NCBI RefSeq assembly: GCF_027925025.1 | Contig: NZ_AP027058.1 | Coordinates: 1,426,001 to 1,490,000 of the forward strand | Origin: Limnohabitans sp. MORI2 | GTDB lineage: Bacteria > Pseudomonadota > Gammaproteobacteria > Burkholderiales > Burkholderiaceae_C | Reading direction: 5' to 3' | Length of the DNA: 64,000 nt | In this document: positions 27,741 through 38,158 of the stretch, piece after piece | Layout: the number at the start of each line of letters is the position of its first letter | Position numbering within the stretch: the first letter of the stretch is position 1 | The notes under the pieces: model-generated | Seen by the model: only the letters and a program-made list of their open reading frames with translations | The model's database searches: none | What the model was told of the DNA's origin: nothing | Translations under genes and position numbers: made by a program

Positions 27741-28439
27741 CTACCGTTTGATCTGCCCCGCCTCAATCGTGATGGCCTGATCGCACTTCGCCGCGAGTTT
27801 CAAATCATGCGTTACCAACACGAGCGTGGTGCCCAGTTCTTTGTTCAACTCAAACATCAAATCCATGATGCGTTCGCCGCTGGCGTGGTCCAAACTGCCT
27901 GTGGGCTCGTCAGCCAGCAGCAGCGCGGGTTTGACCACGAAGGCACGGGCCAAGGCGACGCGCTGTTGCTCGCCACCCGAGAGGACTTTGGGGTAGTGGC
28001 CCAAGCGTTCGCCAAGTCCCACACGCGCCAACATGTCTTTAGCCGCGACGCGTGGGTTGGGCACACCGGCCAGTTCCAACGGAAGCATGACGTTTTCAAG
28101 TGCGGTCATATTACCCAAGAGCTGAAAGCTTTGAAACACAAAGCCGACTTGGCGCGCACGCAAGGCGGCGCGTGCGTCTTCGTCCATTGCAAACATGTCC
28201 ACGCCGCCCAAATACACCGTGCCTTGCGTGGGTGTATCCAAGCCCGCCATGATGGACAGCAAGGTGCTTTTGCCCGAACCCGATGCGCCCACGATGGCCA
28301 AAGACTGTTGCGGCGAAAGCTGAAAGTCGATATCGCGGAGAATGTGCAGTGTGCCGCTGGCGTCTTGCACCGATTTCGATAAGTGCGAGACCACCATCAA
28401 AGGCGATGTCGATGAATTTTCAAATGAAGGCTGGGTCAT
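27741..28439 (-). CDS. ybbA: ABC transporter ATP-binding protein (YbbA/LolD-like)
   Basis: This 232-residue ATPase has Walker A GASGSGKST, the signature LSGGEQQRVALARAF and Walker B LLLADEPTGSLD, and it belongs to the MacB/LolD-like group. The segment ARQVGFVFQSFQLLGNMTALENV and the divergent tesA neighbour identify it as YbbA. In enterobacteria YbbA pairs with the large permease YbbP, but no permease follows here; rlmB is next. The start at 28439 shares the bases CATG with the tesA start on the other strand. No clear ribosome-binding site precedes it, and Met15 (28397) is an alternative start. Confidence 0.85.
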   Translation of the reverse strand: MTQPSFENSSTSPLMVVSHLSKSVQDASGTLHILRDIDFQLSPQQSLAIVGASGSGKSTLLSIMAGLDTPTQGTVYLGGVDMFAMDEDARAALRARQVGFVFQSFQLLGNMTALENVMLPLELAGVPNPRVAAKDMLARVGLGERLGHYPKVLSGGEQQRVALARAFVVKPALLLADEPTGSLDHASGERIMDLMFELNKELGTTLVLVTHDLKLAAKCDQAITIEAGQIKR

Positions 28440-29223
28440 GAAGCGCAATGGGTTGTTGAGACGTGACTTTAACTTGGGCGCACTGGGCGCTACTTTGCTG
28501 GGGACATTTGGCCTCGGCACAGCTTCGGCGCAACAAAGCATCATCACATCCACCGGCCAAGGCATGGAAGGCGACATCACTTCCACAGGCCCACACCGCC
28601 GTCGTGGCCAGCCCTACCCAAGCCAAGTGCCACCACCCGGCTCTGCACCTCCACCAGGCACAGTACCTGCCGCTACGATTTTGGTGTTGGGCGACTCACT
28701 CAGCGCCGAATACGGCATTCCACGCGGCAAAGGCTGGGTGGCCTTATTGGCCGACAAGCTGCAAGCCGAGCGCCCCGATGTACGCGTGGTCAACGCCAGC
28801 ATCAGTGGCGATACCACCGCCGGTGGCCGCTCTCGCTTGCCCGCCATGCTCGACCAAGTGCGCCCCATACAAGTCGTGATTGAGTTAGGTGGCAATGACG
28901 CGCTGCGCGGCCTCGACCTCGACAGCACCCAAAACAACCTCGAAGCCATGATTCAAGCCTGCCGCGCCGTGAACGCACGCGTGGTGTTGGTGGGCATGCA
29001 AATCCCACCCAACTATGGGCCTGATTACAGCGCCAAGTTTTCAGTGATGTTTGCCAACCTCGCCAAGAAATACCGCACTGGCCTTGTGCCGTTTTTCCTC
29101 AAAGGCATTGCCGATGCGCCCGACGCCACCGCGCAGTTCCAACCCGACCGCATTCACCCCAAAGCCGAAGCGCACCCCCGCATGCTGGCCAATGTGTGGC
29201 CCGAAATCAAAAAGAATTTATAA
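28438..29223 (+). CDS. tesA: Arylesterase / GDSL hydrolase (TesA-like), Tat-type signal
   Basis: TesA-type enzymes are exported SGNH hydrolases with thioesterase, arylesterase and lysophospholipase activity. The 261-residue product has block I LGDSLSAEYG with the nucleophilic Ser near residue 86, GGNDALRG near 154 and the C-terminal DRIHP with the Asp-His pair. The N-terminus contains LLRRDFNLGALGATLL, a twin-arginine-like motif before a hydrophobic stretch, and a Pro/Gly-rich linker precedes the catalytic domain. ATG 28438 has GAAGG about 8 nt upstream. Its start codon overlaps that of ybbA on the other strand. Confidence 0.88.
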   Translation: MKRNGLLRRDFNLGALGATLLGTFGLGTASAQQSIITSTGQGMEGDITSTGPHRRRGQPYPSQVPPPGSAPPPGTVPAATILVLGDSLSAEYGIPRGKGWVALLADKLQAERPDVRVVNASISGDTTAGGRSRLPAMLDQVRPIQVVIELGGNDALRGLDLDSTQNNLEAMIQACRAVNARVVLVGMQIPPNYGPDYSAKFSVMFANLAKKYRTGLVPFFLKGIADAPDATAQFQPDRIHPKAEAHPRMLANVWPEIKKNL

Positions 29224-29226
29224 ACC

Positions 29227-30312
29227 GTGAGCGTGACCTTTATTTCAGCGCAAGATGCGCTTAGCCGCATGGCGATTCCACTGGGTGCACCCGGCGGCTT
29301 CAGCACCATCATCGACGCACGCAGCGAGGGCGAATTCGCACTCGACCACCTGCCCCATGCCGTCAACTGGCCCTCGCTCAACAACGAAGAACGTATCTTC
29401 GTGGGCACGATGTACAAGCAAGTAGGCGCGTTCGAGGCGCAAAAGCATGGCGCAGCGATGGTGGCCGCCAACATTGCGCGCCACATCCAACGCGAAGTGT
29501 TGGAACTGCCCAAGAACTGGCAGCCCCTCATTTACTGTTGGCGTGGCGGCAAGCGCAGTGGTTCGCTGTCGTTGGTGCTAGGGCAAATTGGCTTCAAGGT
29601 GAACTTGATCGAAGGCGGCTACAAAGCGTTTCGTGCAGCCATGGTGGAGGACATTCCAAAGCGCGTGGCCCCGCTGCAATTCAAAGTCATCTCTGGCCCC
29701 ACGGGCTCGGGCAAAACTCGGTTGTTACATGCTTTGGCTGCAGAAGGCGCGCAAGTGCTCGACCTAGAAGACTTGGCCAGTCACCGCAGCTCGGTGTTGG
29801 GCCATATTCCTGGCCAACCACAGCCCAGCCAAAAACGCTTTGACACGCTGGTTTGGCAAGCCTTGCGCGGCTTTGATCCTGCACGCCCTGTGTTTGTGGA
29901 ATCTGAAAGCCGCAAGGTCGGCAACTTGTCGATTCCCGAGTCGTTGATGCTGGCCATGCGCGACAGCCCTTGCTTTGAGTTGCAGCTCAGCTTAGATGAG
30001 CGGGTGGCACTGCTGATGGAGGACTACCCCTTCTTTGTGAACGATGTTGAATTGTTTTGTCATCGACTTGATGCGCTGGTGGCCATTCGTGGCAAAGCAG
30101 TGGTTGAAGCTTGGAAATCGCTGGCTCATACAGGACACATTGACCAAGTGGTGCGCGAGTTGCTAACCCTGCACTACGACCCTACCTACGCTTCGTCGAT
30201 GGTGCGCAACTTCACCCAAAACGACAAAGCCACAGCTTGCGTGGCTGCCAACCGAAGTCCCGAGGCTTTACGTGAAGTTGCTCGACAACTGTGCGAACGT
30301 GTCAACGCGTGA
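29227..30312 (+). CDS. mnmH: tRNA 2-selenouridine synthase
   Basis: MnmH (SelU/YbbB) replaces sulfur with selenium, through a geranylated intermediate, at the wobble 2-thiouridine of some tRNAs. The 361-residue product has an N-terminal rhodanese domain with the active Cys in YCWRGGKRSGS near residue 99 and a P-loop GPTGSGKT near residue 157. It begins at GTG 29227, 3 nt after the tesA stop, so it is co-transcribed with tesA. In enterobacteria ybbB is also near tesA/ybbA, so this is a conserved neighbourhood. No selenophosphate synthase gene is in the window. Confidence 0.93.
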   Translation: MSVTFISAQDALSRMAIPLGAPGGFSTIIDARSEGEFALDHLPHAVNWPSLNNEERIFVGTMYKQVGAFEAQKHGAAMVAANIARHIQREVLELPKNWQPLIYCWRGGKRSGSLSLVLGQIGFKVNLIEGGYKAFRAAMVEDIPKRVAPLQFKVISGPTGSGKTRLLHALAAEGAQVLDLEDLASHRSSVLGHIPGQPQPSQKRFDTLVWQALRGFDPARPVFVESESRKVGNLSIPESLMLAMRDSPCFELQLSLDERVALLMEDYPFFVNDVELFCHRLDALVAIRGKAVVEAWKSLAHTGHIDQVVRELLTLHYDPTYASSMVRNFTQNDKATACVAANRSPEALREVARQLCERVNA

Positions 30313-30315
30313 TGC

Positions 30316-31104
30316 TCAAGCCTGTTCGGCTTCAATGACCATCACCGAGCCCCGATAGGCATGCCAACTGGCAAAGCCCAGCCAAGGACCAACCACCAGC
30401 AAGCCTGCAGCCGAAGGCCACATGGCCAAACCCACCAGCAGCGTGATGAGCGCACCCCACCACATAGCTACAGCGGTGCGATCAAAGAACACCCGCAGGC
30501 TGGTAATGCCTGCTGTAATGGCATCGGTGTCACGGTCCAAAATCATGGGGATTGACACCATCATGGTGGCAAACACCAAGCCTGCGAAGAAGCCACCCAC
30601 GCACACATAAGCAGCCACGAACTCCCAGTTTTGAGGATTGAGAACAGCGTCCAGCGCAGTGGCCGTACTGGGCAATCCGCCGGTGTTGAAGAACACCGCA
30701 AACACGACCAACGACGCACGGCCCCACAACAGCTCAAGCAGCAACACAACCAACACCAACATGCTCATGCTGCCCATGTGCGATTTCCAACATGTGAGCG
30801 AGCTGCGAAAACTGGGGCGCTCACCACGCTCAAGATGCATGCTCACGTCATACAAACCCATCGCTAAAAATGGGCCGAGCAACAAACTGCCCGAAATGGC
30901 CGACAAGGTGTACTCGGGACTGCTTTTAAAAACGGCTGACACTACCAAGGCCATCGCCCAAAAACATGCACCGTAAAACAAGGCAATCCAAGGTTGGGCG
31001 CGCAAGTCACACAAACCATGCCACAGCCATTGCAAGGGGGCGAGCAAACCTATGGGATGAATCTCGATGCGTTCACGAGGTTGCGGGGTATCTTGTGGCT
31101 GCAT
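30316..31104 (-). CDS. DUF2189 integral membrane protein
   Basis: This 262-residue protein has about six hydrophobic segments starting near residue 38 and resembles the DUF2189 (cytochrome c oxidase subunit I-like in some annotations) family of proteobacterial membrane proteins. Visible family-like features are SGSLLLGPFLAMGLYDVS near residue 70 and MILDRDTDAITAGITSL near residue 190. Its function is unknown. It lies 21 nt after metC on the same strand and converges with mnmH, whose stop is 3 nt away. Confidence 0.8.
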   Translation of the reverse strand: MQPQDTPQPRERIEIHPIGLLAPLQWLWHGLCDLRAQPWIALFYGACFWAMALVVSAVFKSSPEYTLSAISGSLLLGPFLAMGLYDVSMHLERGERPSFRSSLTCWKSHMGSMSMLVLVVLLLELLWGRASLVVFAVFFNTGGLPSTATALDAVLNPQNWEFVAAYVCVGGFFAGLVFATMMVSIPMILDRDTDAITAGITSLRVFFDRTAVAMWWGALITLLVGLAMWPSAAGLLVVGPWLGFASWHAYRGSVMVIEAEQA

Positions 31105-31125
31105 CAGGCTCCCTCTCGAAGGTGT

Positions 31126-32343
31126 TTAGCTTGGCAAGCCCGCCTTGTTCAAAGCCTGCAAGATGTCTCGTTGTAAATCGCTCACGTCTTCTAAGCCAAT
31201 GCAAAAACGCACAACCCGTCCACGCTGCAAATGTTCCGTCGATCGTTGTCGGCTTGAGGCCATGTTGTAAGGCATCACCAAACTCATGGGGCCACCCCAG
31301 CTGTAACCGATCTTGAACAGTTGCAGGCTATCGCAAAACGCATCCACTTGGTGAGCGGGGAAACGCGCATCCATCACCACACTGAAAATGCCAGCAGCTA
31401 GGCCTTGTGGGTTTTGCGGCGTCACACACAGCTGCTGCCAATGGTTGTGCCCAGGTGAAGCACTGAGCGCCGGATGTAGCACTTGGCTAAACGCTGCTTG
31501 CGATGCGCACCATGTGGCCAAGCTGCGTGCAGCAGTGTCTTGCGCCTTGTAACGCAAGGGCATAGACGCCAAAGAGCGCAACACCATCTCAGCATCGTTA
31601 GCCCCCACGCCAGTGCCCAAACGCATGTGGCTGAGCTTCAACACACGCGCCAACTCATCGCTGCGCGTGACGATGCTGCCCATCAACACATCACCACCGC
31701 CACTGGGGTATTTGGTGAGTGCGTGGATGGTCAAGTCCACACCTAGCTCGCCCTGCCCTGGTGTGAGGTCAAACGCGTTGAACGCGAGGCCTGCCCCCCA
31801 GGTGTTGTCGAGCGCGCACATCACGTCACGTGCTTTGCACAGCTGCACCAAGGCCACCAAATCTGGAAACTCCATCGTCACCGAACCCGCTGCTTCGAGC
31901 CACACCAAGCGTGTGCGCGGTGTGATGCGTGCGGCCAAATCCTTCACATCCAGTGGGTCGTACACCTGGTGCGTGACGCCAAACCGTGCCAACTCCCCCT
32001 CGGCCAAGGACTTGTTGGGTGCATAAGCGTTGTCTGGAATCAGCACCTCGTCACCCGTTTTGAGCAACGCAAAATCCACATGCGCGATCGCCGCTAAACC
32101 ACTGGGCGTGAGGATGCAATGCTTGCCGCCCTCTAACGTGGCCAAGCGTTCTTCGAGCGTGAAAGTCGTGGGCGTGCCATGCAAGCCGTAGGTGTAAGCC
32201 GACTTGTCCATCCACTCACGCGTGCGCATGGCGGCCACATTGGGAAAGATCACTGTCGAGGCTTTGAACACACCGACTTGCGGCGCTTCAAATTCGGCGG
32301 GGGGTTGGTAGGCGTGGTGAATGAGGTCGGTGCTGCGGGTCAT
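31126..32343 (-). CDS. metC: Cystathionine beta-lyase
   Basis: MetC is a PLP enzyme that cleaves cystathionine to homocysteine, pyruvate and ammonia. The 405-residue product is in the Cys/Met metabolism PLP family. The PLP-binding Lys is in IHALTKYPSGGGDVLMG near residue 205. YTYGLHGTPTTFTLEERLA near residue 51 carries the Tyr and Arg that contact the phosphate of the neighbouring subunit. The alternative is another trans-sulfuration enzyme of the same fold, but the sequence resembles MetC. It starts at 32343, downstream of the phosphoribosyltransferase terminator. Confidence 0.9.
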   Translation of the reverse strand: MTRSTDLIHHAYQPPAEFEAPQVGVFKASTVIFPNVAAMRTREWMDKSAYTYGLHGTPTTFTLEERLATLEGGKHCILTPSGLAAIAHVDFALLKTGDEVLIPDNAYAPNKSLAEGELARFGVTHQVYDPLDVKDLAARITPRTRLVWLEAAGSVTMEFPDLVALVQLCKARDVMCALDNTWGAGLAFNAFDLTPGQGELGVDLTIHALTKYPSGGGDVLMGSIVTRSDELARVLKLSHMRLGTGVGANDAEMVLRSLASMPLRYKAQDTAARSLATWCASQAAFSQVLHPALSASPGHNHWQQLCVTPQNPQGLAAGIFSVVMDARFPAHQVDAFCDSLQLFKIGYSWGGPMSLVMPYNMASSRQRSTEHLQRGRVVRFCIGLEDVSDLQRDILQALNKAGLPS

Positions 32344-32360
32344 AAGCGCATATTACGACA

Positions 32361-32390
32361 GGCAAAAAAAAACTCCGCCGAAGCGGAGTT
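32361..32390 (-). terminator. Terminator of the purA-phosphoribosyltransferase operon
   Basis: AACTCCGC and GCGGAGTT form a perfect 8-bp stem with a CGAA loop. On the minus strand a run of nine T residues follows. It lies about 145 nt after the phosphoribosyltransferase stop and 18 nt before metC, so it separates the two units. Confidence 0.88.
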
Positions 32391-32410
32391 CAGATCGACA
32401 ACCCGCAGTC

Positions 32411-32510
32411 AAGCGGTGAAGTCTGTGTGCGATGTGGCGATTTTCTGGCGCGCAGCGACTGATGAGCCACAGCGCGCACAGGCTTTACCGCTTGACGGAG
32501 CGAACACAGC
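32411..32510 (+). repeat. Diverged long-hairpin element, copy 4 (candidate)
   Basis: Arms 32411-32431 and 32473-32493 pair at 18 of 21 positions, and the three exceptions are all G/U wobbles if the plus strand is transcribed. The stem continues, after one A/G mismatch, with TGTGGC/GCCACA (32433-32438 and 32466-32471). The apex reads GATTTTCTGG, then CGCGCAGC, GACTG and ATGAG, which matches the core of copies 1-3 apart from insertions. AGCGAACACAGC (32499-32510) resembles their tail at 10 of 12 positions. A small nested hairpin also lies at 32488-32522. Confidence 0.55.
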
Positions 32511-32533
32511 TCGCCCAAGCGGAACTCTACCTA

Positions 32534-33058
32534 TTAAACCTTCCACTTCTCCATCAAAGCCGCAGGACGCATGCTGTCATAGGGCTCAAAGGGTTGGTGA
32601 ATCCAAGGGTTGGTTGGCAAGTAGTCCACGGAGTAGTCAGGCTTGAAAGACGACACGCCTTTGGTCCAAATCACAGCCGTACGCAACTCGGTGATGGGCT
32701 TGTAGTTGTTCTTGAGTTGGTCCACCACAGCCTTCAAAGTGTGGCCTGTGTCAGCCAAGTCATCGACCAACAACACCTTGCCAGCAATTTCACCTTTGGG
32801 TGTCGTGATGAAACGGGCGATGTCTAAGTGACCTTGCACGGTACCGGCATCGGCGCGGTACGAGCTGGTGGACATGATGGCCAAAGGCTTGTCAAAGATG
32901 CGAGACAAGATGTCGCCTGGGCGCATGCCGCCACGGGCCAAGCACAGAATGGTGTCAAATTCCCAGCCTGATTGATGAATCTTGATGGCGAGTTTTTCAA
33001 TCAGGTTGTGGTACTCGTCGTAAGACACGTACAGGTGTTTGCCGTCTTCAGTCAACAT
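32534..33058 (-). CDS. Purine phosphoribosyltransferase-like protein
   Basis: This 174-residue type I phosphoribosyltransferase has the PRPP-binding motif VLLVDDLADTGHTL near residue 95 and an upstream ILCLARGGMRPGDILS near 38. These features fit salvage enzymes for hypoxanthine, guanine or xanthine, which make nucleotides from a base and PRPP. It lies 18 nt after purA, so salvage and de novo AMP synthesis are likely co-expressed. The exact base preference cannot be read from the sequence. Confidence 0.88.
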   Translation of the reverse strand: MLTEDGKHLYVSYDEYHNLIEKLAIKIHQSGWEFDTILCLARGGMRPGDILSRIFDKPLAIMSTSSYRADAGTVQGHLDIARFITTPKGEIAGKVLLVDDLADTGHTLKAVVDQLKNNYKPITELRTAVIWTKGVSSFKPDYSVDYLPTNPWIHQPFEPYDSMRPAALMEKWKV

Positions 33059-33076
33059 GGTTTGATCCTTTAAAAA

Positions 33077-35600
<2,524 letters not shown>

Positions 35601-35649
35601 GAAATTAAGGGAGGCTGTTAAAAACGTGATTTTACAGGGGTTCTCGGCC

Positions 35650-35844
35650 TCAACCGAGCCACCACAGCATCAAAACGCCAGCCAGCACGCAAACCAAGCC
35701 GAAAAATCGAATCTGACCGTCTTGCAACACCAGCAGTTGCGCCATTTTGTCGCGCCAACCTTGGGGGGACGCAAAGGGCATGATGCCTTCAAAAATCAGC
35801 ATCAGCCCAAACGCGGCCCACAGCGTGTCGCTGTCTAAGCTCAT
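35650..35844 (-). CDS. DUF2065 small membrane protein (YjeT family)
   Basis: This 64-residue protein has two hydrophobic segments (residues about 8-24 and 45-62) joined by a short polar loop with GWRDKMAQL. It matches the DUF2065/YjeT family, usually found next to hflC and hisZ or purA. It is likely an inner-membrane protein of unknown function. It lies 12 nt after hflC and 49 nt before hisZ. Confidence 0.85.
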   Translation of the reverse strand: MSLDSDTLWAAFGLMLIFEGIMPFASPQGWRDKMAQLLVLQDGQIRFFGLVCVLAGVLMLWWLG

Positions 35845-35856
35845 ACGAGGGGCCTT

Positions 35857-36765
35857 TTACTTCTTAGGCGCTGGGGCGCTGCCGCCACCGCTGCCACGCA
35901 GGGCTTTGAAGAAGTCGCTCGATGGATCAACCACCATCACGTCGCTCTTTTTGCTGAACGTGGTTTTATAGGCTTCTAAGCTGCGGTAGAACTGGGCAAA
36001 GTTGGCATCGCGGCCAAACGAGTCGGCATACAAACGCGCGGCTTCAGCATCGCCCTCACCTTTGATTTTTTGCGCTTCGCGGTAAGCGTTGGCCACGGTC
36101 ACTTCACGTTGACGGTCGGCATCGGCACGGATTTTTTCGCCTTCAGCAGCGCCCATGGAGCGCAACTCGTTGGCCACGCGCTTGCGCTCGGCTTCCATGC
36201 GGCGGTAGACCGATTCGGTGATGGTGTCCACGTAGTCGGCACGGGTGATGCGCACGTCAATCACATCCACACCCCAGGGCTTGGCACCTTTCACCGCGGC
36301 GAGCACTTCACGCTTGACATCTGCCAGCAGTTCATCGCGCTTGAGCGAGAGCAACTCTTTCACGGTGCGTTTGTTGATTTCTTCTTGGAACGCGTTGCGC
36401 ACCACGCGTGCGAGTTGAATCGAACCCGCGTTTTCATCCAAACCCACGTTACGAATGTATTGCGAGGGGTCGGTGATGCGCCAACGGGCATACCAATCGA
36501 TCACCACGCGTTGCTTTTCAGCCGTGAGCATGGGCTCGGTGTCAGCGTTATCAAGCGTGAGCAAACGCTTGTCGATGTAGCTCACGTTTTGGAACGGCGG
36601 TGGCAACTTGATATTGAGGCCGGGTTCGGTGATGACGTTCTTGATTTGCCCAAACGAATACACCACGCCAAATTGGCGCTGGTCTACCACAAACAGCGTG
36701 GAGCTCAAGAGCGCCAATGCCACGAAAGCCGAAGAAATGTAAAAACCAATTTTGTTTTGTTGCAT
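35857..36765 (-). CDS. hflC: HflC, modulator of FtsH protease
   Basis: HflC is a stomatin/prohibitin-family membrane protein that with HflK surrounds the FtsH protease. The product has an N-terminal membrane anchor (about residues 7-27), a band-7/SPFH domain starting at VVDQRQFGVVYSFGQ and a C-terminal coiled-coil region rich in Ala, Glu and Arg. I chose ATG 36765 because GGGGAG ends 6 nt upstream, which gives 302 residues; in-frame TTG 36783 and ATG 36771 are less likely. Its ribosome-binding site lies just before the hflK stop. Confidence 0.94.
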   Translation of the reverse strand: MQQNKIGFYISSAFVALALLSSTLFVVDQRQFGVVYSFGQIKNVITEPGLNIKLPPPFQNVSYIDKRLLTLDNADTEPMLTAEKQRVVIDWYARWRITDPSQYIRNVGLDENAGSIQLARVVRNAFQEEINKRTVKELLSLKRDELLADVKREVLAAVKGAKPWGVDVIDVRITRADYVDTITESVYRRMEAERKRVANELRSMGAAEGEKIRADADRQREVTVANAYREAQKIKGEGDAEAARLYADSFGRDANFAQFYRSLEAYKTTFSKKSDVMVVDPSSDFFKALRGSGGGSAPAPKK

Positions 36766-36779
36766 GTTCATCTCCCCGT

Positions 36780-38111
36780 TCAACGGCTGTCTCGGTCGCG
36801 TGAGCGGCCATCACGGGCACGTGCGTCAGTCGCTGGTGTGCTTGGGGTTACAGGTGCGTTGGCACCGTTATGTGCCGCGTCTGCAGGAGCAGCAACGGGG
36901 GCAGCACCTGTCGCTTGGGTTTGCTGAATGATTTTGTCCAAGGGCAAATACAACAAGTTAGAGCCTTGCTTGGTGTCCACCAACACCTTGGTGGTGTTGC
37001 TGTAAATCTGCTGCATGGCGTCGATGTACAAACGGTCGCGCATGACTTGCGGCGCTTTCTGGTATTCGCCCACGAGCGACTTGAAGCGTTGGGCATCACC
37101 CTCGGCTTGCGCCACGATACGCGCTTTGTAGCCATCGGCCTCTTGCTTCAAGCGCGAGGCCGCGCCCACGGCTCGGGGTACCACGTCGTTGGCATAGGCT
37201 TCGGCTTCGTTTTTGGCGCGCTCGCGTTCTTGACCGGCTTTGAGCACATCGTCAAACGCAGCTTGCACTTGCTCGGGTGGACGCACACCCCCTTGTTGCA
37301 AGTTGATGCCCACCACTTCCACACCCACTTTGTATTGGTCGAGAATGGCTTGCATGATCGTGCGAATGCGTGGACCAATTTGGTCACGCTCTTCGGACAT
37401 GGCCGCATCCATCTTCATCTTGCCCACCACCTCGCGCACCGCAGTTTCAGCAGCTTGCACCACGGTTTCGGTCGGGTTCTTGGTCTCAAACAAATAAGCA
37501 CGTGCATCGGTCAAACGGTATTGCACAGCAAATTTGATTTCGAGGATGTTTTCGTCTTCGGTCAGCATGGCCGACTCGCGCAGCCCCGTAGCTTTGACGA
37601 TGTTGTCGCGCCCCACATCGACCGAGCGAATTTGCGTGACCTGCACCAACTCATGGCGCTGGAACGGATAAGGCAAACGCCAATTAAAACCGGCCCCCAC
37701 GGTGGAGCTGTAACGACCAAACTGGGTAATGACCGCCTGCTGGCCTTCTTGCACGATGAAGAACCCAGTGCTCATCCAAATGGCCAACACCACAGCGCCA
37801 ATCACGCCCACACCCAAACGTGCCGCTTTGAAATCAGGACCTTTGGAGCCGTTCGAGCCACCATTGTTGTTGGGAGGTTCACCTCCGTTTTTGCCGCCAA
37901 ACAAGCCGCCAAGCTTGGCATTGAAATCACGCCACAACTCATCCAAATCGGGCGGGCCACCAGCACCTGCAGGCGGGCGTGATGGCTCTTGCGGCTTTTT
38001 CTCGTCGCTGGACGCAGGGGGCTGCTGGCCCGCATTCGGGTCAAACGTGGGGTTGCCGTCTTTGTCGCGGCCCCAGCGGCTGTCGTTGAGGTTGAACGTG
38101 TTCATGCGCAT
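36780..38111 (-). CDS. hflK: HflK, modulator of FtsH protease
   Basis: HflK is the larger partner of HflC in the FtsH-regulating membrane complex. From ATG 38111 it is 443 residues. A Pro/Gly/Asn-rich cytoplasmic N-terminus precedes a membrane segment near residue 105 (GVGVIGAVVLAIWMSTGFFI) and the SPFH domain that begins with EGQQAVITQFGRYS. The C-terminus ends in an Arg/Asp-rich tail. ATG 38105 is equally possible as a start, and the frame stays open to 38162, overlapping the hflX end. Confidence 0.93.
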   Translation of the reverse strand: MRMNTFNLNDSRWGRDKDGNPTFDPNAGQQPPASSDEKKPQEPSRPPAGAGGPPDLDELWRDFNAKLGGLFGGKNGGEPPNNNGGSNGSKGPDFKAARLGVGVIGAVVLAIWMSTGFFIVQEGQQAVITQFGRYSSTVGAGFNWRLPYPFQRHELVQVTQIRSVDVGRDNIVKATGLRESAMLTEDENILEIKFAVQYRLTDARAYLFETKNPTETVVQAAETAVREVVGKMKMDAAMSEERDQIGPRIRTIMQAILDQYKVGVEVVGINLQQGGVRPPEQVQAAFDDVLKAGQERERAKNEAEAYANDVVPRAVGAASRLKQEADGYKARIVAQAEGDAQRFKSLVGEYQKAPQVMRDRLYIDAMQQIYSNTTKVLVDTKQGSNLLYLPLDKIIQQTQATGAAPVAAPADAAHNGANAPVTPSTPATDARARDGRSRDRDSR

Positions 38112-38158
38112 CGTTGTTTTTTCTCTGAAGTCTTCGATTGTGCCTAAGGATTCAGGCC

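Noticed and set aside
32456..32468. CTGATGAG in the fourth hairpin as a hammerhead ribozyme core
   Set aside because: No GAAA segment, third stem or cleavage-site triplet is found in the right place.
36870..37982. A 370-codon open frame on the plus strand
   Set aside because: It lies antisense to hflK, whose SPFH domain is clear in the opposite strand.
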